A DNA stretch of 64,000 nucleotides from Larix kaempferi (taxonomy: Eukaryota; Streptophyta; Pinopsida; Pinales; Pinaceae), in assembly GCA_027924585.1 (NCBI GenBank), contig BSBM01002108.1, forward strand, positions 289,001 through 353,000, written 5' to 3'. The notes under the pieces were generated by a model that did not search any database, was not told the DNA's origin, and was given only the letters and a program-made list of their open reading frames with translations. Of the stretch, positions 1 through 11,010 are shown in pieces. Made by a program: the position numbers and the translations under genes. The stretch's first letter is position 1. The number at the start of each line of letters is the position of its first letter.

Positions 1-1058
1 TATAGTGATACTTGATCTCAATGTGCTTCGACTTGTCATGGAACACTGGGTTCTCCGACAACTTCACACAACTCTGGTTGTCACAATATATATAAGTAGC
101 ATCCAACTGAAGATCAAATAAATCAAACACTAGCTTCCTCAACCATACTGCTTAACAACTAGCCAAACAAGCTGCGACATACTCTGCTTCTGTTGTACTC
201 AGTGCCACGCAGGACTGCTTGTTGCTAAACAAATAGATCACACCTGATCCCAAACTGAAGCAACACGCCAAAGTGCTCTTCCTATTAATGGCACTTCCTT
301 CCCAATCAGAATCAACATAAACTTCCAGGTTAATCTTCTGATTTACATCATACTTGAGCCCATAATCAACCATACCCCTCATGTACCTTAGAATATGAAT
401 TGCAGTAATCAGGTGAACATGTCTCGGATCCGTTAGGAACTGGATCAATGTATTCATAGCAAAGCAAATATTTGGTCTTGTATTTTTCAGGTACATCAAG
501 GACCCAATCATATGATGATACATCGTGGAATCAACCGACTCTGATGAAGCATCACTCAATAGCTTCAGGTTCGATGCCATATGTGTGTCCATGGCCTTGC
601 AGTCCATCATCCCGAACCGCTTCAGGATCTCTAATGCATACTTCCCTTGTCCAAGGAAGATTCCATCCGCACTCTGCCACACCTCCATGCCTAGAAAATA
701 GTGCATCATACCCGAGTCCTTCATCTCGAACTCAACAACAAGCTTCCTCTTTGTATTAGCAATCAATCCATCCTCACCTTGTATTTTTCTATGCTACCAT
801 CTGCAGCATGCTTGATCTTGCAGATACATTTGGAAGTCACAACAAACTTCCCCATTCATCTCAGGACCACATCCTAGACATCATTCTTCATGATCGACTG
901 GTACTCCTCGATCATGGCAGCCTTCCATTATTGCATCCCTGATCCTAGGAACTTCAGATTCTTCAATATCTACAATAGGTAGTTTTCTTGAACTTCGTCG
1001 TTGGAACAAATGTCATTGTCCTTCTTTTGTAGGTGATTGTACACGATCTTTCCTACAA
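1..1058 (-). pseudogene. Cop-A reverse transcriptase tail and RNase H (broken)
   Basis: Minus-strand remnant of Copia Pol. From right to left: an RT start like that of Cop-D near 780-920 (matches to IKHAADGSIEKYK), then a jump of several hundred bases that removes the RT core with its YVDD box, then an open stretch 152-766 with GMMHYFLGMEVWQ, SLMYL, YVDSDW and ALSTTEAEYVAAC, the RT thumb and RNase H. After an in-frame TAA just left of 152 the frame continues to the window edge with [20 protein letters not shown]. In family I this polyprotein makes the cDNA. This copy cannot, because the RT active site is deleted. Confidence 0.85.
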
Positions 1059-1435
1059 TTCAAATTCAATTGCATGATTAGAAACATCTCATAGTTTTCA
1101 AAACAAATTCTTATGCATAAAGACATAGGTCATACAGTCATGCAATTATCTTAGTCAATGCTTCAATACAACATTTATCCATATCTTGTAACTTTCTAGA
1201 TGCCTTCCATCTCTACCAAAACATTGTTAAGAGTGTGCACTACTCCCAACATGTCAGCAAAGAGGTTTCAATCTAGATAAGTATAAATGGAGTGTTGTAC
1301 AGTACCATAGGCCACTTACCTATTACTATATTAGTAGTATCTTGTTCATTAATGCAACTTTTCTAAAATGCATAATATACATCCTAAATTTAGGAACATA
1401 AGTATGTACATGAAGGAACAACATCATTTAAGTAA
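1059..1435 (-). other. Non-coding spacer of Cop-A, shared with Cop-E
   Basis: No reading frame. This AT-rich stretch takes the place of protease and integrase between gag and the RT remnant. A clearly homologous stretch lies at about 47225-47650 in Cop-E, flanked by the same RT segment, so the replacement predates both insertions. It could be captured sequence or an intron. I cannot assign splice sites confidently. Confidence 0.6.
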
Positions 1436-2563
1436 TCATATATACAAGAAATGACAATTCAAATACTTATCTTTGTTTGGTTGTTGGATGGACTCCCTCT
1501 CAATCTTTGCCTCCTTGTAGGAGCTACTGCAGTCTCTGATAGTGTGCACCTTAACCAATGCTGAAAATGGAAGAGAGGTTCTTTCATAGATTTTTTTTTT
1601 TCGGAGTCCAACTCTGCAGTAGCTTCTTCTACTCCTTTCATGTAAAACTTCATTACAATACATATTCTTCATCACTTGAAGAATCTTCACTGTCTTCCCT
1701 GGTTCTCTTCCTTGGAGGTTCATCATCCTCTGCAGTGTGAGCATGATGTCTTCTCTTGTTGTTCTTCTTCTTGTGGGAGTTTCTTTTGTTCCTGGGACAA
1801 TCTCTGGAATAGTGTCCCTTCTCATCACAATTATAACATCGAATGTAAGAAAGATCTCTCATGGATCTCCAAATTTCTCCCTCTGATTCTGGTGGTGGTA
1901 TTTACCCTTCTTGTGATGAGGATGCTCCCTCTTGTGGTTATTCTTCTTGGTGTGTGTTGTGAGAGCCTGGTCTTCATTATCCATCTTTTCTTCTCAAGCT
2001 ACAATTCGAGCTTCTTCCTGTGAGCATTCCTCCCACAACCTACTGAATGTGATGAACTTCTTCCTAGCACAAATTCCTTGAATGAAGGAATCCCATGACC
2101 TAGGAAGACCATTCAAGGTGGTCATCACAATTTTACCATTCTCTATATCTTCTCCCACAGCTTCAAGTTTTTCTTTTATCTAAGAGACCCTTGTAAAGTA
2201 GGATTGCATGGTCTCTACATTTTGTATCTTGACATTCTTCAATTGATTCCTCAAAGTCATCTTCTGATTTACGTTCTTCCCTTCAAACAACTTGGTCAAG
2301 GAATCAAACATCTCCTTGGGTATCTTTAGAGAAGACACATGAGGTATGAGATGGTATTTGATAGAATATGCAATGATTCTCTTGGCCTTGACCAAGTTCT
2401 TCTTATGTAATGCTTTAGCCTCATCTCCCTCTGGAACTGGAACCTCTTCACTTATGTAGGTGTCCAATTCATTCTCTTCTAGGATTAACAAAATCCTATA
2501 CTTCCATGCTCGGAATTTATCATCTCCTTCAAGCTTATCCTCAATCTTGGTGTGGTGAGACAT
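1436..2563 (-). pseudogene. Cop-A gag (broken)
   Basis: Starts at ATG 2563 with MSHHTKIEDKLEG, the same start as the Cop-D gag at 45687, and is open for 127 codons to 2180 (UBN2/retrotran_gag-type nucleocapsid precursor; FRAWKYRI, LIPHVSSLKIPKEMFDSL). A frame change follows, then 1653-1862 gives a canonical CX2CX4HX4C zinc knuckle (CYNCDEKGHYSRDC, about 1797-1838) and a basic, then acidic and serine-rich tail. The knuckle binds RNA during particle assembly. At least one frameshift separates the two parts, so no full Gag is made. Confidence 0.85.
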
Positions 2564-3628
2564 CTTAATGAGAAACTTAAATGGAAATAAAAGATTTAGG
2601 TCTTACCAATTGATTTGTTGAAACTAGATCTGGAGCTGGCTAGGGTTTGACAAAGAAACCCTAAAAATCCAAACTTGGAATTAATTTTTTTTTTCTAGAG
2701 AGGGAGATGCAATTGGCTGAGGAAAACAAGCCGGTGTGCTCAGATTTTGAAAACTCCAAAAATGACCTACGAATTTTAGATCTGCAACTTCTGTCAAAAT
2801 CTGGTTTCTGGTCCAAAAGTCAAATTAGGGTTTGACTTTCCCGGAGATTCACCCAACCAAAAAATTCGATCTTGGTCTCTAAATTGTGATTTTGATGAGG
2901 AGAGAAATCCTATGTTGAGAGAATTCCAACATTCCACTTCTTTCAAAAGCCCTAATTTCCCGCAGCAATGACAAGCCAAAAATGAAAAAGCTCAGAATCC
3001 AATTTTGTTTTGACAGAAAGATATGCCATAATGTTTTTGGTGCATCTCTGAAATTTAGGATCCTCAGGGTATGAAACGTCAGCCCGTGGTAGACTAGACT
3101 GTCATATTTTCAACCCCATAGATATGAGCTTCAATGGTTTCTCCATGAGAGAGATATGCTAAGTGTTGCAAAATGACATGTTTATGTGATGAAACAACAT
3201 AACGAACTTGTACGGAGTTCCACGTGTCACTCTTTCAACTCCAGCCTCTGAAAATTGGACCTGTGAAACTACAGTCCATGCCCTAACTGTCAATTTTTAT
3301 GGAATTCCATTTGGAGATTCCTATCCTAAGATATGACCTTTGTTCCTAGGTCACCTATTTAGGGCTGCATTCTAGAAGAGGTAGAAACCCTAACTTGTAC
3401 GAATCATATCTCACAAAGTACAACGAATCTAAGGCTGAAAGTTTTACACAGGGTACATCCATGTCTAATATTCATCCTATAAAAAATTCAGATCCTGAAC
3501 CTTCGCCAAAACAGATTTATAGCGAAAGTTCCACGATGACTAGTTTTTACTATACCAAGCCCTAGCTTCCAATTTGTCGCAAGTGCAATAAGTGTCGTAA
3601 ATGCCATACAATGCCTTCCTTCAGGCTA
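2564..3628 (-). other. Cop-A untranslated leader
   Basis: About 1.06 kb between the primer binding site and the gag ATG, with no coding frame. Its gag-proximal part resembles the leaders of Cop-E (48899-50215) and Cop-D (45124-45686). Confidence 0.65.
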
Positions 3629-3640
3629 GCTCTGATACCA
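3629..3640 (-). other. Primer binding site of Cop-A (initiator Met-tRNA)
   Basis: Plus strand GCTCTGATACCA, i.e. TGGTATCAGAGC on the element strand, directly abutting the LTR. It complements the 3' end of plant initiator Met-tRNA, the usual Copia primer. Confidence 0.9.
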
Positions 3641-4229
3641 TGTTAGTTTTTCATCATTTAATTCAATATGATCTAGGATCTTAACTTAGAGAACAACATG
3701 TACATCATATCAAACACAAGAGATAAGAGACACAAAGCCTTTCACCTGGGAAACCATAAAGGAGAAAACCTCGCAACTTCCTCAGACATAGAATGAGCAA
3801 TAATACAAAACCCCAAAACAAGAATATGATCTCCGACAACTTACTCCTCCTCCACTTGTGCAAATTCCTCCTCTCTCTCACTAATGCGAAGTGAGTGAGT
3901 TTGTGAATGAATCAAATAGAGAGGAGCACCCTCTCTATTTATACTTTACTTTCCACTTAGCATTAACCCCAAACAGGTCGGCCCCTAAGTGTAACTGACT
4001 AGGTCAACTTCTCTAGGAGAGTCTAATAACCCATTAGTAACTTAAATCTGGGGTCTAATGCCCTGACATACATGGGAGGAATGACCTCAATGCCTTTACA
4101 TGAACCAAGTACAATAATGACTTCTCCGACCGGAGGAATAAACATCTCCATCATAGGTACAACAATAAAATACAAATACAATATAAAATATACAAGTGAA
4201 TATCTTCTGAAGTTACAAATACATCAACA
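3641..4229 (-). repeat. 5' LTR of Cop-A
   Basis: 589 bp bounded on the plus strand by TGTTAG and ATCAACA, hence TG...CA. The element-strand start TGTTGATGTA is the same as in the Cop-D and Cop-E LTRs. The flank at 4230-4234 is GTAAG; the partner TSD would lie beyond the left edge. Confidence 0.85.
3936..3943 (-). promoter_or_regulatory. TATA box of Cop-A LTR
   Basis: TATAAATA on the minus strand, followed by AGAG and CTC runs. Same position and context as the TATAAATA in the Cop-D LTRs and at 50543-50550 in Cop-E. Confidence 0.6.
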
Positions 4230-5998
4230 GTAAGTGTGTTTGTGGTACGCAGGAAGCCAAGTAAATTTGTAGGACAAGATTATGGTATGGCTTTAGGCTT
4301 GATGGTATAGGGACAAATCATATATGATATACATTTGCACCAAGTGAGATGGTTTGTTTAGGATGGAAGTGTGCCAAGTATATCAATTTGGTAGGGTAGG
4401 TAGACTTAGGAGATGAAATGGAAAGGTGATTTAGGTGTAAGAAGAGAGTATTGTGGGTCAATTAGTGATTGATTGATTGTAGTATCACTGTGAATTGGAT
4501 TAGAGCCCAAATATACTAAATGAATTAACGTTGTGATATGAGGCAACTAGGAGAGAGATGACAAGATTTATTTGAGAAGTTTCCAAGGTATGTCTTGTTT
4601 AAACTATGTTTGTGCCATTCTTAAAAATATGGTAAATTTAATTCTTTTTCTTGGGTTTATCAATCATTTCTTCTATTCAAAAACTAGGTTCCACCAACCT
4701 ACAAATGACATCAATGACTCAAGAATCCACACTAAAACACACAACAATTAGAGCTTTAAATCAATCGCCACAATAACAACAACAGAGATAAGCACATAGG
4801 GGAAATAAGTGCAAGGGGTATCTTCAACCGCAAAGTAAAACAATGTTGAATATGGTTGTCATTGATGACAATCCATTAATGAAAAAGGAGTAAAAATGTC
4901 CACCAACTGTAATGGAAAATGTCCGCAAGCATTGTAGCCAAATATGTGGTGGTTTGATGGGCTTTGGATATATAAAGTTTTTATTGTATTGGTGTAGTCC
5001 ATTTGTTCAATACTTGGTAAAGAACATGGTTGTGGGGATCATGTACTTTGACCCACAATGGATTGGTCCCATGCTAGGAACAAATGACCCATTCTGTGGT
5101 CATTCGTTGAAGATAATGTGGAAAAGAAGATTGAAAATTTATGCTTGAAGTGTTGACATGGAAAGAAATCCCCTGCCCAACTTTTGAAAGAGTTTTTGCC
5201 TTGTATCAAGGAATGGTTATTTTGAATAATTTATAGATTAGGAATGTTTTGATTTTTGGGGAGTCTTCTCTCATCATTGGTCAAGTAAGAATGACATATT
5301 TTGGAAATTTCTCTCCCATTTCTATAATAATTAGAGGTATTAATGGTATAGCTACAAAGTTTGAATATATTGAATATTTTCATATTCTTTGTTCATGTGA
5401 TACCAAATTTACATAAACCATGTGAATGTGATGGTGAAATTGGAAAAAGGAGTGTTATAACTCACTTAATTCCTTCATGAAATACATTAGCAATCACACT
5501 TAGTGGTATTTATGTGATAAATGGAAATGGATGTGGTCAAGGAAATCACTTTTAAGTCCTCATTCGAGTAATCAATGCACACTTGAACTTGTATTATTCT
5601 GTAGTGGGAGTTTTAATTTGGTTCGGATGGAAAATATTGGTGCATGTAGGATATCTCTGACTATTAATGCCAAGAAACTTCATCATCTGGTAAGTTGGGT
5701 TGAGCCAAAATTTGGTTTTTGGTTACTTCATAATTTGTAGGGGTGGTGGTGAATGTTGTTGGGTAATGAAGAGGATGGGAATACTTTTGTTTGGTTTGTT
5801 TATTTGTTAAGAATTGGACTATGACATTATTATTTTAATTGGAAATGTTGGTTTGTGGCTGAAAAATTGAACTCTTGTTTTTTAGGAAATCCTTTTTTGG
5901 TTTATTATCTAGGTGATCTCAATGGAGACTTAGGCAATTTCTTTGCAATTTAGGTTATTTCTCCAAGCACTCTTTCTCTTGTACTTTATGTTGGTACT
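4230..5998. other. Unclassified AT-rich sequence, no gene recognised
   Basis: Short open stretches at 4912-5148 and 5531-5740 (plus) have no recognisable motif. They are of a length expected by chance or from old repeats. No LTR ends, tRNA or tandem repeat noticed. Confidence 0.5.
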
Positions 5999-6271
5999 AT
6001 GGAAGAAAACAACCAACATGATGAGTGTGTTCATTGCGGATTTATAGAGCTTCACAATGTCCTGAGGTGCTTATCACCACAGATGAACACCTTACAAGAG
6101 GTAATTTTGCATATTAATCAAGGTATATGTAGTCATCATGAAGACCAATTGGCTAGGATTTTGGATATGGAAAAGAGAATGGCAGCACATAGTGAAAGGT
6201 TAGAGAAGTTGGCTACAGATTTAGAAATGCCTCGTAACATTACACCCTATAGTTTCCATAGGTTCAATTAA
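5999..6271 (+). CDS. Small hypothetical ORF, predicted coiled coil
   Basis: Ninety codons starting MEENNQHDECVHCGF. Residues 30-80 are rich in Glu, Lys, Leu and His with heptad-like spacing (LARILDMEKRMAAHSERLEKL), so a coiled coil is likely. I do not recognise the family. About 25 bp downstream, after a possible acceptor TTTGCAG, a second in-frame stretch (roughly 6300-6415) reads QRDFGDYEDIE, MKEFENREVKDA and SEHEHM, each piece separated by a TAA that could derive from CAA. It may therefore be the first exon of a decayed two-exon gene. That link is inference. Confidence 0.3.
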   Translation: MEENNQHDECVHCGFIELHNVLRCLSPQMNTLQEVILHINQGICSHHEDQLARILDMEKRMAAHSERLEKLATDLEMPRNITPYSFHRFN

Positions 6272-6685
6272 TGGTATTCATCCAAAATAATTTGCAGTTC
6301 AACGAGATTTTGGTGATTATGAAGACATAGAATAAGCACAAGTAGCATCATAAATGAAAGAATTTGAAAACAGAGAAGTAAAGGATGCCTAAAGTGAACA
6401 TGAACACATGTCTAGTTTTCTTAGGTTTTCATGTTTTATAAGGTTTCATTTTTGTTTGGTTGGATTATATGAATTTATAGCTCTCAAACAATTTAGACAA
6501 TATGATAAACACAACTGTAAAATCCAATGATAATATTATAGACATGTTTTGTGAGAATTATTCATTTTGATTTTAGTTTTAAATGATGATAATATAAATA
6601 ATGGTTACTCAGTGCTAATTAATTTGTAATTACTGAACACAAATTACTCATAATTGGATCTAATTATTCAAAGTAAAGAAGTTAC

Positions 6686-7888
6686 CTGTGTGTATGGTGC
6701 TGAAATCTCCTCTGCTACTGCCATGGCTCGGTCTAGGTTGAAGGAACCAATGTCCTCCCACCTGGAGGATGGAGACTCAGCCCTAAATAACTGTACATTA
6801 AAACAAATAAAGTCAACAATGTGTAATTCAAATTTAAATATATTAAAAAATACGATATCAAATAACATACAATAAATACTTAAACATTAAATAAAACAAT
6901 AGCTAACCTGGTCCATGTAGCTCTCTATGGCATGCTGCTGCGTAGGACCATGGCAAGAATGACCACAATGAGAACAACGATGTGCCACTGTACCAGTTGA
7001 ACTAGATGGCCCCTCCTGGGTTCCACCTATACCTGGTCTGTTCCGACCACCACTCATAGACCATGCAACAGTGTGTGTCTCATCGTTGTCCTCCCGGCTC
7101 TGTGAAGACATAGCCACAAATTTGGTATGTCTAAGAAAATGACATGTGGCATGTCTAATTGAGTCATCAATCTCATCTAGGCCACTACCAAACCCAGGTG
7201 GCTGAGGAGGGGGGTTTGGCTCTCGCTTGGGTGCATGAGGTCCTTTACGTGGGTTGCGGCGAGCCTGAGGTCAATCTTGGGCAGAGCCAAGAATGACACC
7301 CTGAAACTCGGTGATGTCAAAATAATTGAAATGGTAGCCTAGCTCATACTCAGCCCACAATTTCCTAATAAAATACTGTGGGACCTCCAACTTATTGCAT
7401 GGGGGCCTGTCAAACACCATAAACCATCTCTTTCTCCAGTTATCTCTACATGGCTGGTAAATACACCAGTCCATGCAAACCCCTCTCTTCCTCACATCTA
7501 GAGGTTGTCTTGTCCTGGGATCTATGAATTTGATGTACAATTGTTCTTTCTTTATGTTGAGGTATTTAATTTGTTCTTTTGATATCCTAGTGGAATAGTG
7601 CTCCCTCATTCGAGCTCTATATTGGATTAGATTAGGGAACTCACTGTGGGAAATGTTGATAGATTCAATGATTTTTTGCAATGATGTAGCCAGAGAAACC
7701 CAAGAGGGTTCCTTGGTGCTCTTCAATTCATCGCTTAAGACCCTTAATTTGTTTAAATCTTGGTGTAATTCATCCTCGGGGTTTTCAGATGGTTCTTCAC
7801 CAGGTTCATTTTCCATTCCAATGTTGATGTTATCATCTGATGGTTCAGTTTCGTTGGTTTCCTCTAATGGTTGTGGTGTGTTTGTCAT
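6686..7888 (-). pseudogene. Unknown intron-containing gene remnant
   Basis: Exon 1 is 6908-7888 on the minus strand: 327 codons in one frame from ATG 7888 (MTNTPQPLEETNETEPSDD), interrupted only by one TGA at 7271-7273. An acidic N-terminus is followed by a basic aromatic region (DWCIYQPCRDNWRKRWFMVF), a proline-rich linker and a Cys/His cluster CSHCGHSCH. It ends ...DQ at a CAG|GT donor. A 117-bp intron (6791-6907) ends in AG, and exon 2 (6686-6790) adds exactly 35 codons in phase (WEDIGSFNLDRAMAVAEEI) before another CAG|GT donor. Further exons to the left were not found. The frame, phase-0 intron and splice signals support a real former gene. The function is unknown; transposon origin is possible. 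Confidence 0.55.
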
Positions 7889-8127
7889 TTTGTTCGGTGT
7901 ATTTTATTTGCATTGACAATTTGTTGGTTTTCTAATTGATTGTAATTTTTTTTGAACTTAAAATTGTAATGGAAAACAAAAAACAACAACAAAAAATTGA
8001 TTGGTTGAGCACCTACCTCGAGGAACTAGCAGCAATGGAGTGGAGGTTGAGTTTGACGCTGAGAAGGAGGTTGCTGGGTGATCCAACACGCGCTCACGGG
8101 GGATTTGCATCTGCATTCCTCACTCGC
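7889..8127. other. Upstream flank of the unknown minus-strand gene
   Basis: AT-rich sequence between the gene start at 7888 and the CpG-rich patch. No certain TATA box assigned. Confidence 0.3.
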
Positions 8128-8330
8128 GGGTTTGTTATTGTGACAACAAACCCATGGTCTATTTTTTTTTATAAAAAACATAGGTGCTTGCACGCGTTAA
8201 TGACGCGTGCACGAATATGTTTGCATACACGTTAATAACGTGTCCATGCACATATTTTCCACGTCAACTCACCAACGTGGACGATCTACATTTCCGAAGC
8301 AGGGGTGCATACGCGTATTTGGATGCGCAT
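8128..8330. promoter_or_regulatory. CpG-rich patch of palindromes upstream of the 7888 gene
   Basis: Five inverted repeats within 200 bp. 8128-8153: 9-bp stem GGGTTTGTT, 8-nt loop. 8189-8211: 9-bp stem TGCACGCGT, loop TAATG. 8227-8243: 7-bp stem ACACGTT, loop AAT. 8259-8280: 6-bp stem CCACGT. 8309-8318: perfect palindrome ATACGCGTAT, next to ATGCGCAT at 8323-8330. CpG is far denser than in surrounding DNA and several ACGT cores resemble G-box/ABRE sites. A promoter for the 7888 gene is an inference. Confidence 0.4.
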
Positions 8331-8410
8331 GCGTGTCCTTGTTTTTTTTCGCTCACGCGCTTCCATTGCAACCTTTTTGGGTACCAGCTTCGTGCAGGTA
8401 CCCTTAACTT

Positions 8411-9229
8411 TAATAAGTTCTAAGAGTAATACAAAGTAGAAATTTGAAAGAGAAAATACAATGAACCAATCATTAAAATTTTATAAATTAATATCAGTAA
8501 TATTTTTCATGATAAATAATAATATTGCCTAATAAAAGAGAAATCATAATTATTAACTCTAAATATAAATACTTAAGAGAAAAAAATAAGGATTCAAAAG
8601 GGAGAGAATAAATATAGGAAAAAGACAACTTAGGAAATGGGAGGCATGGTGGGTGGGGGTGGGTGGGTTGGGGGGGTATTAAGATATGAGAGGTTAATAA
8701 AAAATGAAATATGTTAGATACCATCTATGAGAGTAACAAGAAGGGGAGGGGGCATAACATAATATCAAACAAAGATAAATTACAAGGGAAAATGAAACTT
8801 ATTGAAAAACTCAGCATGTTGAGATATGAGAAGATTAATAAAAAATAAAATCTGTTAGATAATAGAATAAGAGTAAAAAAGGGGGTCATAACATAATATC
8901 AAACAAGGAGAAATTAGAAGGTAGGATTATTGATTAAATCAGTGGATTATATGCTTCCATGATTGGATTTAAGTTTATAGGCATGTTCTTGATTACAATT
9001 GTTAGGATGTTTATCAATTTTGAGGGCTTCTTAGATGACGTGATTGAGTAGTGAGGGGTATATTCTAAGATGTTAGTTTGTTCAAAACAAATAAAATGCT
9101 TAGACTAATCAGAATGTTTGATGATCATAGAATTAGATAGGTTTTTATGAGTGGTGTCAACAACATGTTCAGGAGGAGTCTATGGGATTGCATGAAGAAA
9201 TAATAAATGGGACATCCAAATCATGCTAA
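8411..9229. other. AT- and A-rich sequence, nothing recognised
   Basis: Low-complexity purine-rich sequence, including a GGGTGG-rich run near 8641-8676 and a partly repeated GATATGAGA...TTAATAAAAAAT segment (near 8684 and 8824). No gene. Confidence 0.4.
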
Positions 9230-11010
9230 AAAACCAACTATATTTATCCTCCCGGAAATGAAAATAGAAGACAAGGAAATGATGGATCTAATAGGAAAAA
9301 AATGAAGGATCACCCCTCATTGAAAGAGGAGTCTCTAGGTTGATATGCACCCTGTAGGATTGGAATGTGATGGAGACTCTTCAAACAAATGTATCCTGAC
9401 ATTGGATTTTCAATCTACTTGTCAACAAAACTACAAATGCATCTCTTCATTGTTTATGTCCCTGTTCAATTTAGAGAGAAGCAAGAGTGTTGTTTGTCTC
9501 TTTGGTCCTTTGACAAATCTATGCCCATCACTATAGGACACTAATTGGTGACTTCAATATGGTATTTTCCCAAATGAGAAAATATAAGGAATTTTCATTA
9601 AATATGTCATTAGAGAGTTGGTATATGATTTGACATTTTATTGGGATATTTATGACATGAGACTAAAGAAATAAAAATACACATGGAAATATTAAAGGAT
9701 GGGTTGAGGCCATTTAATTGAGAGTCTGGATATATTTCTCATCCAAATATCTTTACTCCTTTGTAGCTTCTACTTTTCTTCCTCCATCCTCTCATCCCTA
9801 AATTCTACTCATAAATTCATGTCCCTCAACTTCACCCTTGATAACATGTATGGTACTATCCATTTTAAATTTAATCTACTATGGCTGCAACACCCATTTC
9901 ATTGGTAAATCATATAAGCATCATGGTGAAATTTGTTTCATGGGTTTCCTTCTTATGTATGGTAAAACATTAGAGCCATGAAGAAGTCGTTAAAGGTTTG
10001 GTCCAAATCCTATATCCCTTCTCCTTCTTATGAACAAGAAGTATCTCAATAGAAATTAGTCATCCTCCAATCTTCAATGGAACCAAAAGAGATAACATCA
10101 TAATTATTGGTAGAAGAAAATGAGGCATGATATTTCCAAGTGCATAACCATTTGCATCAGATAGATGTTATATATGGAAAATGGGTGATTAATTTATATC
10201 AAGTCATAATAAAAACTAACAATCTTTACAGTAACTTTTATAAAGAAGGCACATTGGAGACAAGGGAATCGATGCAAGAACAAATTCAAGCCAACCCTAA
10301 AATAGTGACTATGAAAGAGAATAGATCCTTTATGAGAAAAATCAAAGAGGATGTAAGTTATAGTGGCAATGTAGGGTCTTGACTCATGAAAGACACAAAG
10401 TCTAAATCAGGGAAACTTTTAGGGGCGAAATTTCTCCAAATGGCTATTTTTGGGGCTTTTATCAAAAAATAAATTCACTATTTGGTCTTTTTTAGTCTCT
10501 AATATCACCTATATCTACATAAAATATGTTTTTTATCATAGTATTTGCCAAAATTTACAAGTTTTATAAGTAAATTGTATGTTTCATATTTAATATTCAC
10601 CTACCAATCTATATATGTTTTTTTAAATCCAAATTAATCTCCTAGAATACTATGCTTAAATATACTTTTATAATCCTTAAAAAAATACCCTAGTCTAAAT
10701 AGTTTTCCTATCCATTTATACAGGGAATGTTGGAACATTATCAAATAGGATGTATGTCACATGCTAAATGGAACCATGGAAAAAATCAAAAGTAGGAGGG
10801 GGATAAAATTATCCTTCCTCACACAATCCAACAAAATTTGTAAGGTTCACGCCCCTATCCTTATGCATGGCTCATATAAGATTCTCATAAAAAATATTTC
10901 TAATGAGTTGAATTTTTTTTTTCCAAGTCTAATCTTGGAGGATCACTTCTATGCCGTAGCAAGGAGGCAACTTCTTCTAGTTCTAATCAAGGAGAAGCAT
11001 TGAGTCTTGA
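9230..11010 (+). mobile_element. Decayed L1-type LINE (endonuclease and RT remnants)
   Basis: Plus-strand fragments keep the order and spacing of an L1 ORF2. Endonuclease: PEMKIEDKEMMDLIGKK from about 9252, the metal-site-like IGDFNMV at about 9544-9564, then in another frame YTWKY (9678-9692) and GHLIESLDIFLI (9708-9743), which match the conserved L1 endonuclease end. A decayed middle includes LLWLQHP near 9880. The RT start lies in 10761-11003: APILMHGSYKILIKNISNEL and LVLIKEKH resemble the L1 block FRPISL...YKIISK...IKEKH. Many frameshifts and stops. No 3' end or TSD found. Confidence 0.6.

Larger units (their letters stand above)
1..4229 (-). mobile_element. Cop-A, Ty1/Copia LTR retrotransposon (family I), truncated by window edge
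   Basis: A minus-strand Copia element. Reading right to left it has a 5' LTR (3641-4229), a primer binding site, a leader, gag with a CCHC knuckle, a non-coding spacer, then reverse-transcriptase and RNase H remnants that run off the left edge, so the 3' LTR is not in the window. Protease, integrase and most of the RT are missing. The LTR is recognisably related to those of Cop-D and Cop-E. The layout of gag, spacer and RT tail is shared with Cop-E, so this is probably a non-autonomous derivative. All reading frames are broken. Confidence 0.85.

Noticed and set aside
7653-8407. Plus-strand ORFs at 7653-7916, 7936-8235 and 8184-8423
   Set aside because: The first is antisense to the unknown gene; the others cross the palindrome patch in overlapping frames with no consistent product.
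8494-8724. Pro/His-rich minus-strand ORF
   Set aside because: Low-complexity translation of a GGGTGGGTGGG run; no support as a gene.
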